Source of the DNA: Nocardia sp. NBC_01503
Lineage (GTDB): Bacteria; Actinomycetota; Actinomycetes; Mycobacteriales; Mycobacteriaceae
Direction: 5' to 3'
DNA length: 64,000 nt
Assembly (NCBI RefSeq): GCF_036327755.1
Contig: NZ_CP109596.1
Span: 1,550,001-1,614,000 of the forward strand
Below, one piece after another: positions 52,620 to 61,219 of the stretch. Each line of letters starts with the position of its first letter. Position 1 is the first letter of the stretch. The notes beneath the pieces are model-generated. The model did not search any database, was not told the DNA's origin, and was given only the letters and a program-made list of their open reading frames with translations. The position numbers and the translations under genes were made by a program.

Positions 52620-53557
52620 TCGGGTGAATCGGTGAGATAGCCGCCGCGTACGAAGAATTCGGCGCCGTCGTGCTCGATGCCGTCGGCGGTGCGAACGCGG
52701 GTGATCACCAGGGCATGGTTGTTGCCGCGCACCGGGTTCGGACCGCAGACGACCGCGCCGCCGCCCTCCTGGACGATGACCCGGCCCGCGGTGCCGCCGT
52801 AGCGGGCCTCGGAGATGGTGGCGGCGAGAATTTCGATGCGCTCACCGCGGTAGTGCGAGAAGGCGCGGGGGTATGGCTCGGAGAGGGCGCGTACGAAACG
52901 CTCCAGATCTACCGCGTCCCAGGCGAAGTCGACTCGGCTGTCGCAGTCGGAGCGCTTGTGAAAGTAGGTGCGGTCCGCCTTGTTCTGCGGCCTCCACCGC
53001 GCGGTGCCGTCGGTCAGCGCCGCCAGGGCCTCGTGCACCGCGCCCGGAATCAACTCCATTCCGGCGAGCACGAGTTCGGTGCCGGTGGCTCCGGCGGGAA
53101 TGGGCAGCTTGTGCTGGACCAGGATGTCGCCGGTGTCCAACTGCTCGTCCATCCGGTGCACGGTGAGGCCGAATTCCGCACTGCCACTGATCAATGCCCA
53201 CAGCACCGGGGAGAAGCCGGTGAACTTGGGCAGCAGTGAGTCGTGCAGGTTGAGCGTGCCGAACGGCGGCAGTTTGTACAGCTCGGGCGGCATCCAGGTG
53301 TACCAGCTGTTCACCACGATCACATCGGGTTCGGCCCGCTTGACCAGGTCGATCGTCTCGGCGTCGGCGCGCTCGGTGAGGTGCACCGCAATACCGTGCT
53401 CGCGAGCCAGCTCCTCGACCGAATCGTTCCAGATCGCCTTGTAGGACGACTCGCTGGCCGGATGGGTGACCGCGAGTACCACCTCGTGCTCCGAATCGAT
53501 CAGGGCCGCAAGGGTTTTGCGCCCCCACGTCTGGAAGCCGAACGACACGATACGCAT
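52616..53557 (-). CDS. Formyltransferase for hydroxylated siderophore amine
   Basis: This 313-residue protein of the methionyl-tRNA formyltransferase fold has an N-terminal formyltransferase domain with NLHDSLLPKFTGFSP, in which the catalytic Asn-His-Asp-like set and the SLLPKF loop that binds 10-formyltetrahydrofolate are visible. The C-terminal Fmt_C-like domain begins near residue 205. The genomic partner is an MbtG-like lysine hydroxylase, so the likely reaction is N-formylation of N6-hydroxylysine, as in the Rft/CchA-type siderophore formyltransferases. ATG 53557 is preferred because the ATG at 53572 abuts GAGGAG with no spacing. An iron box is 22 bases upstream. Confidence 0.85.
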   Translation of the reverse strand: MRIVSFGFQTWGRKTLAALIDSEHEVVLAVTHPASESSYKAIWNDSVEELAREHGIAVHLTERADAETIDLVKRAEPDVIVVNSWYTWMPPELYKLPPFGTLNLHDSLLPKFTGFSPVLWALISGSAEFGLTVHRMDEQLDTGDILVQHKLPIPAGATGTELVLAGMELIPGAVHEALAALTDGTARWRPQNKADRTYFHKRSDCDSRVDFAWDAVDLERFVRALSEPYPRAFSHYRGERIEILAATISEARYGGTAGRVIVQEGGGAVVCGPNPVRGNNHALVITRVRTADGIEHDGAEFFVRGGYLTDSPE

Positions 53558-53578
53558 TGAACCGAACCTCATCTCCTC

Positions 53579-53597
53579 TTAAGTAAGGCTAGCCTAG
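53579..53597 (-). promoter_or_regulatory. DtxR/IdeR-type iron box
   Basis: TTAAGTAAGGCTAGCCTAG matches 15 of 19 consensus bases. It occupies almost all of the gap between the hydroxylase stop (53599) and the formyltransferase start (53557), so the formyltransferase gene probably has its own iron-controlled promoter. Confidence 0.75.
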
Positions 53598-53598
53598 C

Positions 53599-54909
53599 CT
53601 ACTTTCTGGCTCGTGCGTGCTCCACCCGTCCCACCGCGACCCGACTGGCAACCTCCGAGCCATCGACCGCCGGTCGCAGCACCCGATCCGAAAGTTCGCC
53701 CAGGCAGCTCAAATTCGGGAAGCCCGGCCCCTGCGTCAGCGCGGCCAGATTCGGCAGGTAGAGCTTGGCCTCCAGATTCGATACGGCCAGGTCATAGCCG
53801 ACCGCCGCCTCGATCCGGGCCTGTGTCGGCGGACCACCCACCGCCAGCTCCAGCAGATCCGCGGCATCGGTATCGAACAGATCCAGGAACCACAGCGGCT
53901 GACCGCCGGTCGCGTCCACCACCAGATCGAAGACGTGCAGTTCATCGGCGCGCGGCGCGTTGCGCAGGGTCAGCTCGACCCCCGCACCGGATTCCCGCAC
54001 CCGCGTCACCCGGCCCTGCAGATGATGAACCCGGTTGTCCCCCAACAGACTCTCCTGCACCCGCACCGAGAACACCCCGCGATCGGTCCGGCGGATCACA
54101 TCGCGGCGCTGCTCCAGACTCAACCCCGCCCACCGGCCCGGATCGCTGTACAGCGCGTTCTCGAAGTAGCTCTCACCACGGGTGTAGAGCGTGGGCATCG
54201 GCGAGATCACCGAGACCGTCAGCATCTCGTGGGCAACCAGCTCGTCCAGCGCCGAACCCGCGGTCTCACCGCCGCCGATCACCGCTACCCGCGAGGAGAC
54301 CGGCAACGCGCGTCGGCCCGCCAACTCCCAGAAGTCGGCGATGCTCAACACCTTCGGATGCCCGGCCAGCGCCCGCGAGCTGCGCCCAGGACCCGTGATC
54401 ATCAGCTCATCGGCGTCCAACAGGGTGACCACACCGTCGGAGCCGGTCACCGAGATCAGCCAGCCGTCGGCCGCCGGTGCGATCGAACTCACCCGGCCCC
54501 GAACCAATTCCAGATCGATGCGGTGCCCGACCCACTGCAGATACTTGGCCCACACATGATGCTGCGGACTGGGCCGGCCGCGATCGATCCACTCCGCGTA
54601 ACCGCCCTGATCGACCAGGAACGAAGGCCAGCTGAAGGCGTGCATGGCCTCGTTGATCTCACGATTGCGGCCGCGGGCCCAGGTGGAGTGGTACGGGAAG
54701 CCCACATCCTTCTCCGGGCTGGTGCCGAGGCGATGACGGCCGTCGGTCCAGCCACCACTGGGCAGCCAGTTGCCGCCCACCGCATGCGGCTCCACCACCA
54801 CCACGCGCGGTGCGGGCAGGCCGAGTCGTTGCAGGACATGCGCTTTCGCGGCTACCGCGAGGGCTTTCGGGCCCGCGCCGACGACCAGCAGAGTCTTCAC
54901 CGGGTTCAC
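53599..54909 (-). CDS. nbtG: L-lysine N6-monooxygenase (MbtG/NbtG-like)
   Basis: This is a 436-residue flavin-dependent N-hydroxylase closely resembling MbtG of mycobactin synthesis. Shared signatures: FAD-binding LLVVGAGPKALAVAAKA, GGWTDGRHRLGTSPEKDVGFPY, ALMITGPG-like ELMITGPGRSS, NADPH-binding AVIGGGETAGSALDEL, and late LTQGPGFPNLSCLGELSDRV. It hydroxylates the lysine side chain to make the iron-binding hydroxamate. GTG 54909 has GGAGG at 9 bases; GTG 54915 and ATG 54969 are alternatives, the last overlapping the iron box. It opens operon A. Confidence 0.92.
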   Translation of the reverse strand: MNPVKTLLVVGAGPKALAVAAKAHVLQRLGLPAPRVVVVEPHAVGGNWLPSGGWTDGRHRLGTSPEKDVGFPYHSTWARGRNREINEAMHAFSWPSFLVDQGGYAEWIDRGRPSPQHHVWAKYLQWVGHRIDLELVRGRVSSIAPAADGWLISVTGSDGVVTLLDADELMITGPGRSSRALAGHPKVLSIADFWELAGRRALPVSSRVAVIGGGETAGSALDELVAHEMLTVSVISPMPTLYTRGESYFENALYSDPGRWAGLSLEQRRDVIRRTDRGVFSVRVQESLLGDNRVHHLQGRVTRVRESGAGVELTLRNAPRADELHVFDLVVDATGGQPLWFLDLFDTDAADLLELAVGGPPTQARIEAAVGYDLAVSNLEAKLYLPNLAALTQGPGFPNLSCLGELSDRVLRPAVDGSEVASRVAVGRVEHARARK

Positions 54910-54970
54910 ACTCACTTTCCTCCGCAACCGCTCGGCGATCGCGTCACAGCAACCAAGGTCCCCTCCCATG

Positions 54971-54989
54971 TTTGCATAGGCTTACCTTA
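54971..54989. promoter_or_regulatory. DtxR/IdeR-type iron box between divergent genes
   Basis: TTTGCATAGGCTTACCTTA matches 14 of 19 consensus bases, with TAGGCT.ACCT conserved. It lies between the hydroxylase (54909, minus) and the MTB12-like gene (55053, plus), so both may be iron-regulated. Confidence 0.65.
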
Positions 54990-55052
54990 TATTGCTTGGG
55001 TACCGCTTGGGCAACGCCCGCGGCCCACCGAAGTGAACGATTGGATGAATAC

Positions 55053-55526
55053 ATGATCAGCACCACCCGAAAGAAGCTGGGAGCAGCGGTTTTCGCCGCA
55101 GCGGCGGTTATCGGCGGGATCAATGTGGCGACTGTCGCACCGGCCCAGGCCGCCCCGATCGTCGCACCGGTCCGCACCGCACAGCCGGGCCTGGGCGACC
55201 TGCAGTCCAAGCTGCGACTGGCACTGAATCCGGGTGCGTCCCGCTCGGCCCGCGCCGCGGAACTCGAAGCGGGAGAAGCCGGTCTGCCGCTGCTCGATCA
55301 GGTCGGCAGCGTGATCAATACGGTTCCGAGCCTGCGCTGGACACTCGCCGGACCGGTCGCACAGAACGGCGACACCCTCACCGCCAACCTGCAGGTCACC
55401 GTCGACGGCTACGGCACCTTCCCGAATATCGAGATGGCGTGGCGCGAGATCGACGGCACCTGGAAGCTGACCCGCGAATCGGAGTGCTCGGTCGCGTACT
55501 ACGCGGGACAGTCCTGCAACCTGTGA
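55053..55526 (+). CDS. MTB12/CFP-2-like small secreted protein
   Basis: This is a 157-residue protein with a Sec signal peptide ending VAPAQA near residue 33. The mature part fits the low-molecular-weight antigen MTB12 pattern: LQSKLRLALNPGASRSARAAE, a central beta-rich stretch with DTLTANLQVTVDGYG, and EIDGTWKLTRESEC near the end. Family members are secreted by mycobacteria and are of unknown function. Divergent placement from the lysine hydroxylase with a shared iron box is unexpected and suggests iron-linked expression. The ribosome-binding site is weak. Confidence 0.75.
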   Translation: MISTTRKKLGAAVFAAAAVIGGINVATVAPAQAAPIVAPVRTAQPGLGDLQSKLRLALNPGASRSARAAELEAGEAGLPLLDQVGSVINTVPSLRWTLAGPVAQNGDTLTANLQVTVDGYGTFPNIEMAWREIDGTWKLTRESECSVAYYAGQSCNL

Positions 55527-55571
55527 TTCTCGGCCTCGTATGAGTCTGTAATTCACTGCACGGCAACGCGA

Positions 55572-55603
55572 AGCCCCGGGTATTCCATGGAATACCCGGG
55601 GTT
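55572..55603. terminator. 28-bp perfect palindrome, bidirectional terminator
   Basis: CCCCGGGTATTCC and GGAATACCCGGGG, joined at ATGG, form an exact palindrome at 55574-55601, flanked by AAG and TT. It lies between the convergent MTB12-like gene and the IrtB-like gene. Confidence 0.75.
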
Positions 55604-55637
55604 GACCCATATTTCACTCCTCGAGGTTCGAGAAGTA

Positions 55638-57374
55638 CTACGCGGGAACGGCTTCCAGTCGCCACCCGGTCGCCCGTGTGCGCTCATTCCAGAACGCGGA
55701 ATAGCGTCCGTCCAGGGCCAGCAGCTGTTCATGGGTGCCGCGCTCGACAATGCGGCCAGCCTCCATGAACAGGATCTGATCGGCGTGCGCGATGGTGGCC
55801 AGGCGATGCGCCACCACCATCACCGTGCGATCCCGGGTCAACTCGTGCACTCCGCGCACCACCACCGCCTCGCTCTGCGGATCCAGGGCGCTGGTGGCCT
55901 CGTCCAGCAGCACCACCGGGGCGTCCTTGAGCAGGGCGCGGGCGATCGAAACCCGTTGGCGCTCACCACCGGACAGCGCCGCGCCACCCTCACCCACCGC
56001 ACTGTCCCAGCCCTGTGGCAGGCGGTCGGCGATCTCGTCCACCCGCGCCGCGGCGGCGGCTACGCGCACCTGATCGTCGGTGGCCTCCGGTCGACCGGCT
56101 CGAATATTCTCCAGAATCGAGCGGTTGAACAGGTAGACGTTCTGGAATACCAGGGACATCCGGCCCAGTAGCGCCCGCGAGGTCTGCTCGCGGACATCGC
56201 TGCCGCTCACCAGGACTCGACCCGAATCGGCATCGTGGAAGCGGGCGGCCAGGCGCAATACCGTCGACTTGCCCGCACCGCTGGGGCCGACAATCGCGGT
56301 GGTGGTACCCGGTTCGACGGTGAAGGACACCTCCGAGAGCACCTGCGCGCCGGTGCGATACGCGAAGCTCACATTCTCGAAGACCACACTCGGGGCACCG
56401 GGCTCCGGATCGGAATCCGGCTGCGGCAGTACGGGTTCGGCCAATAGCGCGGTCACCCGGTCCGCCGCCGCCGCGGCCGCGCGCAGCGCCGTGCCCAACT
56501 GCGCGGCCTGATTCAACGGCTCGATGAAGCGTGAACTCACCGCGACCAGGGCAATCGCCGCGGCCGCCGAGATACCACCGTCGGTCACCTGCCCGACCAC
56601 CAGGTACACCAGCACCAGGAATACCGCCTGCACACACAGCGAGAACACCATCAGGCCCGGGACACTCGCGAACAGCAGGCCCGTGGCGGCCTTGCGCTGC
56701 CGCACCAAGGCCGCGTTCAACGCCTTATTGCCCGCACCCACCGCACCGAAGGAACGCAGCACCGGTTGCGCCTGCGCGAACTCCAGCACCCGGGCATTGG
56801 CCTCGGCCGACGCCTCGTGCAACTGCTCATCCGAGGCGGTATACGAACGATTCGCCCACAGATTCACCAGATACAGCACCGGAGCCGACAGCAGCATGGC
56901 GAGGGAGATTCGCCAGTCCACGAACAACATTCCGATGGCCACACCGAGCGGGACGATCACCCCGGTCAACATCTTGGCCAGCAGATACGCGATCAGACCC
57001 TGCACCTCGCGGACATTCTCCACCACCAGCCGCGACAGCGAACCGGCGTGCTGGGTCTCGAACCAGCCCAGCGGCAAGGAGTTGAGATGATCACCGAGCC
57101 GGGTCTGTAGCCCCTGCTGCATACCGACACCGATACGCAGGCCGAGAACCGCCTGGACGAAACCGAATCCGATGACACCCGCCACCGCGACGGCCAACCC
57201 GATGCTCCAGCGCCAGGCGCTCGCGGTGTCACCGTCGAACAGGGCCTCGAGCACCGGCACCAGCAGGACATACGCGGCGGCCTGACTCAGCGCCTGCGCG
57301 GTGATGGCGGCCAGCAATCTCGGTGTGAGCGCCGCGAACTCGCTCGGCACCAGTGCGAAAACCTTGCGAATCAT
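55638..57374 (-). CDS. ABC transporter, fused permease-ATPase (IrtB-like half)
   Basis: This is a 578-residue type IV ABC half-transporter with a six-helix membrane domain (about 1-310) and an ATPase domain (about 335-570). The ATPase motifs are Walker A GPSGAGKST, signature ALSGGERQRVS and Walker B VVLLDEATSALDP. It overlaps the upstream partner by 4 bases. Such pairs next to mycobactin-type genes are IrtA/IrtB, which import and reduce ferri-siderophore in mycobacteria. The siderophore context supports transport of the siderophore or its iron complex; direction is not proven here. Confidence 0.87.
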   Translation of the reverse strand: MIRKVFALVPSEFAALTPRLLAAITAQALSQAAAYVLLVPVLEALFDGDTASAWRWSIGLAVAVAGVIGFGFVQAVLGLRIGVGMQQGLQTRLGDHLNSLPLGWFETQHAGSLSRLVVENVREVQGLIAYLLAKMLTGVIVPLGVAIGMLFVDWRISLAMLLSAPVLYLVNLWANRSYTASDEQLHEASAEANARVLEFAQAQPVLRSFGAVGAGNKALNAALVRQRKAATGLLFASVPGLMVFSLCVQAVFLVLVYLVVGQVTDGGISAAAAIALVAVSSRFIEPLNQAAQLGTALRAAAAAADRVTALLAEPVLPQPDSDPEPGAPSVVFENVSFAYRTGAQVLSEVSFTVEPGTTTAIVGPSGAGKSTVLRLAARFHDADSGRVLVSGSDVREQTSRALLGRMSLVFQNVYLFNRSILENIRAGRPEATDDQVRVAAAAARVDEIADRLPQGWDSAVGEGGAALSGGERQRVSIARALLKDAPVVLLDEATSALDPQSEAVVVRGVHELTRDRTVMVVAHRLATIAHADQILFMEAGRIVERGTHEQLLALDGRYSAFWNERTRATGWRLEAVPA

Positions 57375-59206
57375 CGTGTTCCCTCCAGCACCACATCCAG
57401 CGCCGCCTCATTGAGCTGCCACAGTCGCTGGTAGAGACCACCGGCCGCGACCAGGCTCGAATGATCGCCCTGTTCGACCAGTACGCCGTTCTCCAGCACC
57501 AGGATTCGGTCCACACCGGTGATGGTGTGCAGCCGATGCGCGATCACCAGCACGGTTCGGCCCGCGACCAGCGCGGCCAGCGCATCCTGTACGGCGGCCT
57601 CGGACTCGGGATCCGCGAAGGCGGTGGCCTCGTCCAGCACCAGCACCGGGGTGTCCGCCAGCAGGGCGCGGGCGATCGAAAGTCGTTGCGCCTCACCGCC
57701 GGAGAGCGTGGCATCGACACCGATCTCGGAGTCGTAGCCACGCGGCAGGGTCATGATCCGATCGTGGATCTGCGCCGCGCGGGCCGCACGCTCGAGGGCG
57801 TCGGTCTCCGCATCCGGGCGGGCCAGCAGCAGGTTGTCGCGGATGCTGCCGCGGATCAGGCGCACATCCTGGAAGACGAATCCGACCGTGCGATACAGCT
57901 CCTCGGTGCTGAAGTCGCGAATATCTCGGCCGCCGATGGTGATTCGGCCCGCTTGCACGTCATAGAAGCGAGGCAGCAGTTTGGCGAGGGTGGACTTGCC
58001 GGAACCGCTCGGGCCGACCAGCGCGGTGAGCGTACCCGGAGCCAACTCCAGATCGATGCCGCGCAGCACCTGATGATCGTCACGGTAGCCGAAGCTCACG
58101 CCCTCGAAACGCACCAGACCCGCCGCGACCGGCGCGGACCGCACCCGATCGGCGTTATCCCCCGGTGCGCTCGAAACCGCTGAGCCGGAAGCCAATTCGG
58201 GAGTCTGCAACAGGTCGTGCAGCCGCAACGCCGCATCACCGGCGGTGCGCAGAGCCTGCGCACCGTAGCCCAGACCCATCAGCGAACTGCCCAGGCCCAG
58301 CCCGATCAGCAAGAACGGCAACACATCCAGCGGCTCGATCCAGCCCGCACCGCCACCGGCCAACCCCGCCAGCACGACCAGCAGCATGACGAAGACCGGC
58401 GACACCACCGCATCCGAGAGCGACTGCACCGAGACGATCGGCATCTTCAACCGCCGCAGGCTGTCGGTCTGATGATCGACCGCGTCCTGGAAGACGCTGT
58501 GCGCCTTGCCTGCCCGGCCGAATGCCCGAACCACCTGGATACCGTCCACGAACTCGACGGTCGCCTCCCGGGTGCGCTGTTCGGAGGCGTTGTAGGTGAG
58601 CATGCGTTCGCGGCCCGGCTCGTCCAGCATCTTCCTCATGCACAGCGCGTACAGGACCAGCGGCACCAGCAGCACGATGGTGAGCCGCCAGTCCACGGTG
58701 AACAGATAGATCAGCGTCACCAATGGCACGGTCACCGAACCGATGAAATCCAGGCGGGCATGCGCCACCAGATAGTGCAGCGCCTCCACATCATCCTGGA
58801 GGTACTTCTTCACCTCCGCCGAGGTGCGATCACCGAACCAGCCCAGCGGAACCCGGGTCGGTTTATCGGCCAGCAGGCGGCGCAGCGTCAGCTGGAATCC
58901 GGCATCGACCAGATGCGACCAGGTCAGCGCGACCGCCTGCAGCAGGGCCCGCGCCACCAGCACGATCACCGCGATGAGCAGCAGCCGCCACACCCGATCG
59001 GTATCGACCGAATCGTTCAACAGCTCCCGGCACGCCGAGACGATCAGCAGGAACGGCACCACCGCGCAGATCGAGGCGATGGCGACCAGCAGGCTCGCCA
59101 GCGTCAGCACCCCGCCGACCGGAGCCAGAATCTCCTTGCGCGCCCGCGCTTCCCGCTGCTTGCGCGCCTTCGCCGCCGCCTTGTCCGGCGCGACCTCGAC
59201 TGTCAT
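57371..59206 (-). CDS. ABC transporter, fused permease-ATPase (IrtA-like half, no SIP domain)
   Basis: This is a 611-residue half-transporter: membrane domain about 25-330, ATPase about 360-600 (GPSGSGKST, TLSGGEAQRLSIA, VLVLDEATAFADP). It is the heterodimer partner of the next gene. Mycobacterial IrtA carries an N-terminal siderophore-interacting flavin reductase domain. Here the N-terminus is only a short charged tail (DKAAAKARKQREARARKE), so the ferric reductase, if any, must be separate. The iron box at 59265-59283 is about 60 bases upstream, so this operon is iron-controlled. Confidence 0.87.
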   Translation of the reverse strand: MTVEVAPDKAAAKARKQREARARKEILAPVGGVLTLASLLVAIASICAVVPFLLIVSACRELLNDSVDTDRVWRLLLIAVIVLVARALLQAVALTWSHLVDAGFQLTLRRLLADKPTRVPLGWFGDRTSAEVKKYLQDDVEALHYLVAHARLDFIGSVTVPLVTLIYLFTVDWRLTIVLLVPLVLYALCMRKMLDEPGRERMLTYNASEQRTREATVEFVDGIQVVRAFGRAGKAHSVFQDAVDHQTDSLRRLKMPIVSVQSLSDAVVSPVFVMLLVVLAGLAGGGAGWIEPLDVLPFLLIGLGLGSSLMGLGYGAQALRTAGDAALRLHDLLQTPELASGSAVSSAPGDNADRVRSAPVAAGLVRFEGVSFGYRDDHQVLRGIDLELAPGTLTALVGPSGSGKSTLAKLLPRFYDVQAGRITIGGRDIRDFSTEELYRTVGFVFQDVRLIRGSIRDNLLLARPDAETDALERAARAAQIHDRIMTLPRGYDSEIGVDATLSGGEAQRLSIARALLADTPVLVLDEATAFADPESEAAVQDALAALVAGRTVLVIAHRLHTITGVDRILVLENGVLVEQGDHSSLVAAGGLYQRLWQLNEAALDVVLEGTR

Positions 59207-59264
59207 CAGTAGCCCCTCACCCTTGTTCCGTCCGCCCGATCCTCACACAAGTCTCGCTCGAAGG

Positions 59265-59283
59265 ATAGGTTAGGCTAACTTTG
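59265..59283 (-). promoter_or_regulatory. DtxR/IdeR-type iron box of the IrtAB-like operon
   Basis: ATAGGTTAGGCTAACTTTG matches 15 of 19 consensus bases with TAGGTTAGGCTAAC perfect. It lies 59 bases before the 59206 start and 58 bases before the divergent pseudouridine synthase. Confidence 0.8.
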
Positions 59284-59340
59284 CAAACGGGGAGCAGGCC
59301 CCCGCACCGATGCATTCACCACGCCGATAGGGTTCTTGCG

Positions 59341-60297
59341 GTGAGACGTAAGCAGCAGCCGCCGCTGGCCAAGCGGCACGGGCTGGACCCGGCGCGCTTG
59401 CGAATGCCCGAGGACGGGGAATGGGCGACCATTCGCGATCACCTCGTCGATCGACTGCCCCGCGTCGATCCGGCGCGCATCGACGCACTGCTGCGCGAAG
59501 GCGGAATCGTCGACCTCGACGGACCCATCGCACCCGATGCGGCGTATGTGCCCGGCGGTGCGGTGTGGTTCCACCGGGATCTGCCCGTGGAGACCGAGGT
59601 GCCGTTCGAGATCGGCATCGTGCACCGGGACGAGAACATTCTCGTCATCGACAAACCGCACTTCCTGTCCACGATTCCGCGCGGGCAGCACATATTGCAG
59701 ACCGCGCTGGTACGCCTACGACGCGACCTCGACCTACCCGACCTGGTGCCCGCCCATCGACTGGATCGCGTCACCGCCGGGCTGATCCTGTTCATCGTCG
59801 ATCCCGCCGTGCGCGGGGCGTATCAGACCATGTTCCACAGGCGGGTGGTGCACAAGGAGTACGAGGCCATCGCGCGCTTCGATCCCGAACTCGAACTGCC
59901 GCGCACGGTGATCAGCCGAATCATCAAGGAGCGGCAGGTGTTGCGGGCCTTCGAGGAACCGGGCGAACCCAATGCCGAGACGCTGGTCGAATTGCTGGAG
60001 CAGCGCGACGGTCTGGGGCGCTACCGACTGAAGCCGAAGACCGGTCGCACCCATCAGCTACGACTGCATATGAATTCGCTCGGCATCCCGATTCTCGGCG
60101 ACGACTTCTATCCCGACCTCACCGACAAACCGGTCGACGACTACTCGCGGCCGCTGCAATTGCTCGCCGGTGCGCTCGAATTCACCGACCCGATTTCACG
60201 GCAGCCGCGGCGCTTCGAAACCACCCGCACGCTGCAGGCTTGGGCCGATCCCGAGGGCTGGGCATCCGGCCCGATCCGTACCGGAGATCAGCTTTAA
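59341..60297 (+). CDS. RluA-family pseudouridine synthase
   Basis: This is a 318-residue RNA pseudouridine synthase. The catalytic motif HRLDRVTAGL near residue 140 includes the essential Asp, and KTGRTHQLRLHM near 235 is also characteristic. The preceding part (about 15-85) is an S4-like or RsuA-type region. It isomerises uridine in rRNA or tRNA; the exact site cannot be told. GTG 59341 with AGGG upstream is preferred to TTG 59281. It is not obviously part of the siderophore regulon, although its promoter region contains an iron box aimed at the divergent operon. Confidence 0.88.
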   Translation: MRRKQQPPLAKRHGLDPARLRMPEDGEWATIRDHLVDRLPRVDPARIDALLREGGIVDLDGPIAPDAAYVPGGAVWFHRDLPVETEVPFEIGIVHRDENILVIDKPHFLSTIPRGQHILQTALVRLRRDLDLPDLVPAHRLDRVTAGLILFIVDPAVRGAYQTMFHRRVVHKEYEAIARFDPELELPRTVISRIIKERQVLRAFEEPGEPNAETLVELLEQRDGLGRYRLKPKTGRTHQLRLHMNSLGIPILGDDFYPDLTDKPVDDYSRPLQLLAGALEFTDPISRQPRRFETTRTLQAWADPEGWASGPIRTGDQL

Positions 60298-60343
60298 CCA
60301 CATTTCCAGTGCGTTCCAAGAATCCGTACGTACACTGGCCGGG

Positions 60344-61108
60344 ATGTCTCAGAACGATAACGGTGCGATCGCCGTGCTCCCCGCAGCACCCGCACCTCTC
60401 CACCACCGCCTGCACGCCTACATCGATGTGGCCGTCGTTGTCGCCGTTCTGATCTGCACGAATCTCATCGCGCACTTCACCACCGCCTGGGCCAGCATTG
60501 TCACCGTCCCCATTGCCGCGATTGTGCTGCTCGCCATGGTCCGCCGCCGCGGCCTCGGCTGGGCCGAACTGGGCCTGTCCCCCAGGCACTGGCGACGCGG
60601 CTCGGTCTGGGCCCTCGCCGCCGTAGGCGTAGTCCTGACCGCCGTGGCCATCGGCGCACTGCTGCCGATCACCCGCCCGTTCTTCCTGGCCGACCGCTAC
60701 GCCACCATCTCCGGCGCACTCATCGCATCGATGATCGTGATCCCGCTGCAAACGGCCATCCCCGAAGAACTGGCCTTCCGCGGCGTCCTACACGGCACCC
60801 TCGACCGCGCCTACGGCGCGCGCGGCGTATTCGCGGCGGGCTCAATGCTTTTCGGCCTCTGGCACGTGGCCTCATCGCTCGGCCTGACCAACGGCAACAA
60901 GGGCCTGAGCGGCATCCTCGGCAGCGGTGTAGCGGGCCAAATCATGGGCATCGGCCTGGCCGTAATCGCCACCGCCGCAGCCGGAGCCGTCTTCACCTGG
61001 CTCCGCCGCCGCAGCGGCAGCCTGCTCGCCCCCATCGCCCTGCACTGGTCGGTGAACGGCGCGGGCGCCCTGGCCGCAGCCCTCGTCTGGCATACGACCC
61101 TGCGCTGA
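60344..61108 (+). CDS. CPBP-family intramembrane metalloprotease
   Basis: This is a 254-residue polytopic membrane protein with about seven hydrophobic helices. CPBP/Abi signatures are PEELAFRGVLHG (EExxxR) near residue 147, FGLWHVASS near 178 and a late HWSVNG near 237; the Glu and His residues form the metal site. ATG 60344 begins 46 bases after the pseudouridine synthase stop. Family members process prenylated proteins or act in self-protection; the target here is unknown. Confidence 0.85.
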   Translation: MSQNDNGAIAVLPAAPAPLHHRLHAYIDVAVVVAVLICTNLIAHFTTAWASIVTVPIAAIVLLAMVRRRGLGWAELGLSPRHWRRGSVWALAAVGVVLTAVAIGALLPITRPFFLADRYATISGALIASMIVIPLQTAIPEELAFRGVLHGTLDRAYGARGVFAAGSMLFGLWHVASSLGLTNGNKGLSGILGSGVAGQIMGIGLAVIATAAAGAVFTWLRRRSGSLLAPIALHWSVNGAGALAAALVWHTTLR

Positions 61109-61219
61109 AAACACTTTCGCCCTGGAAAAGGGGTGGACCGGCCGACCTAGGGAACAGAGGATTTGGCGGTCGGCCGGTCCGGGACGGTTCGGTGTGGTTG
61201 GGCCGCCACCGAACCGAGA

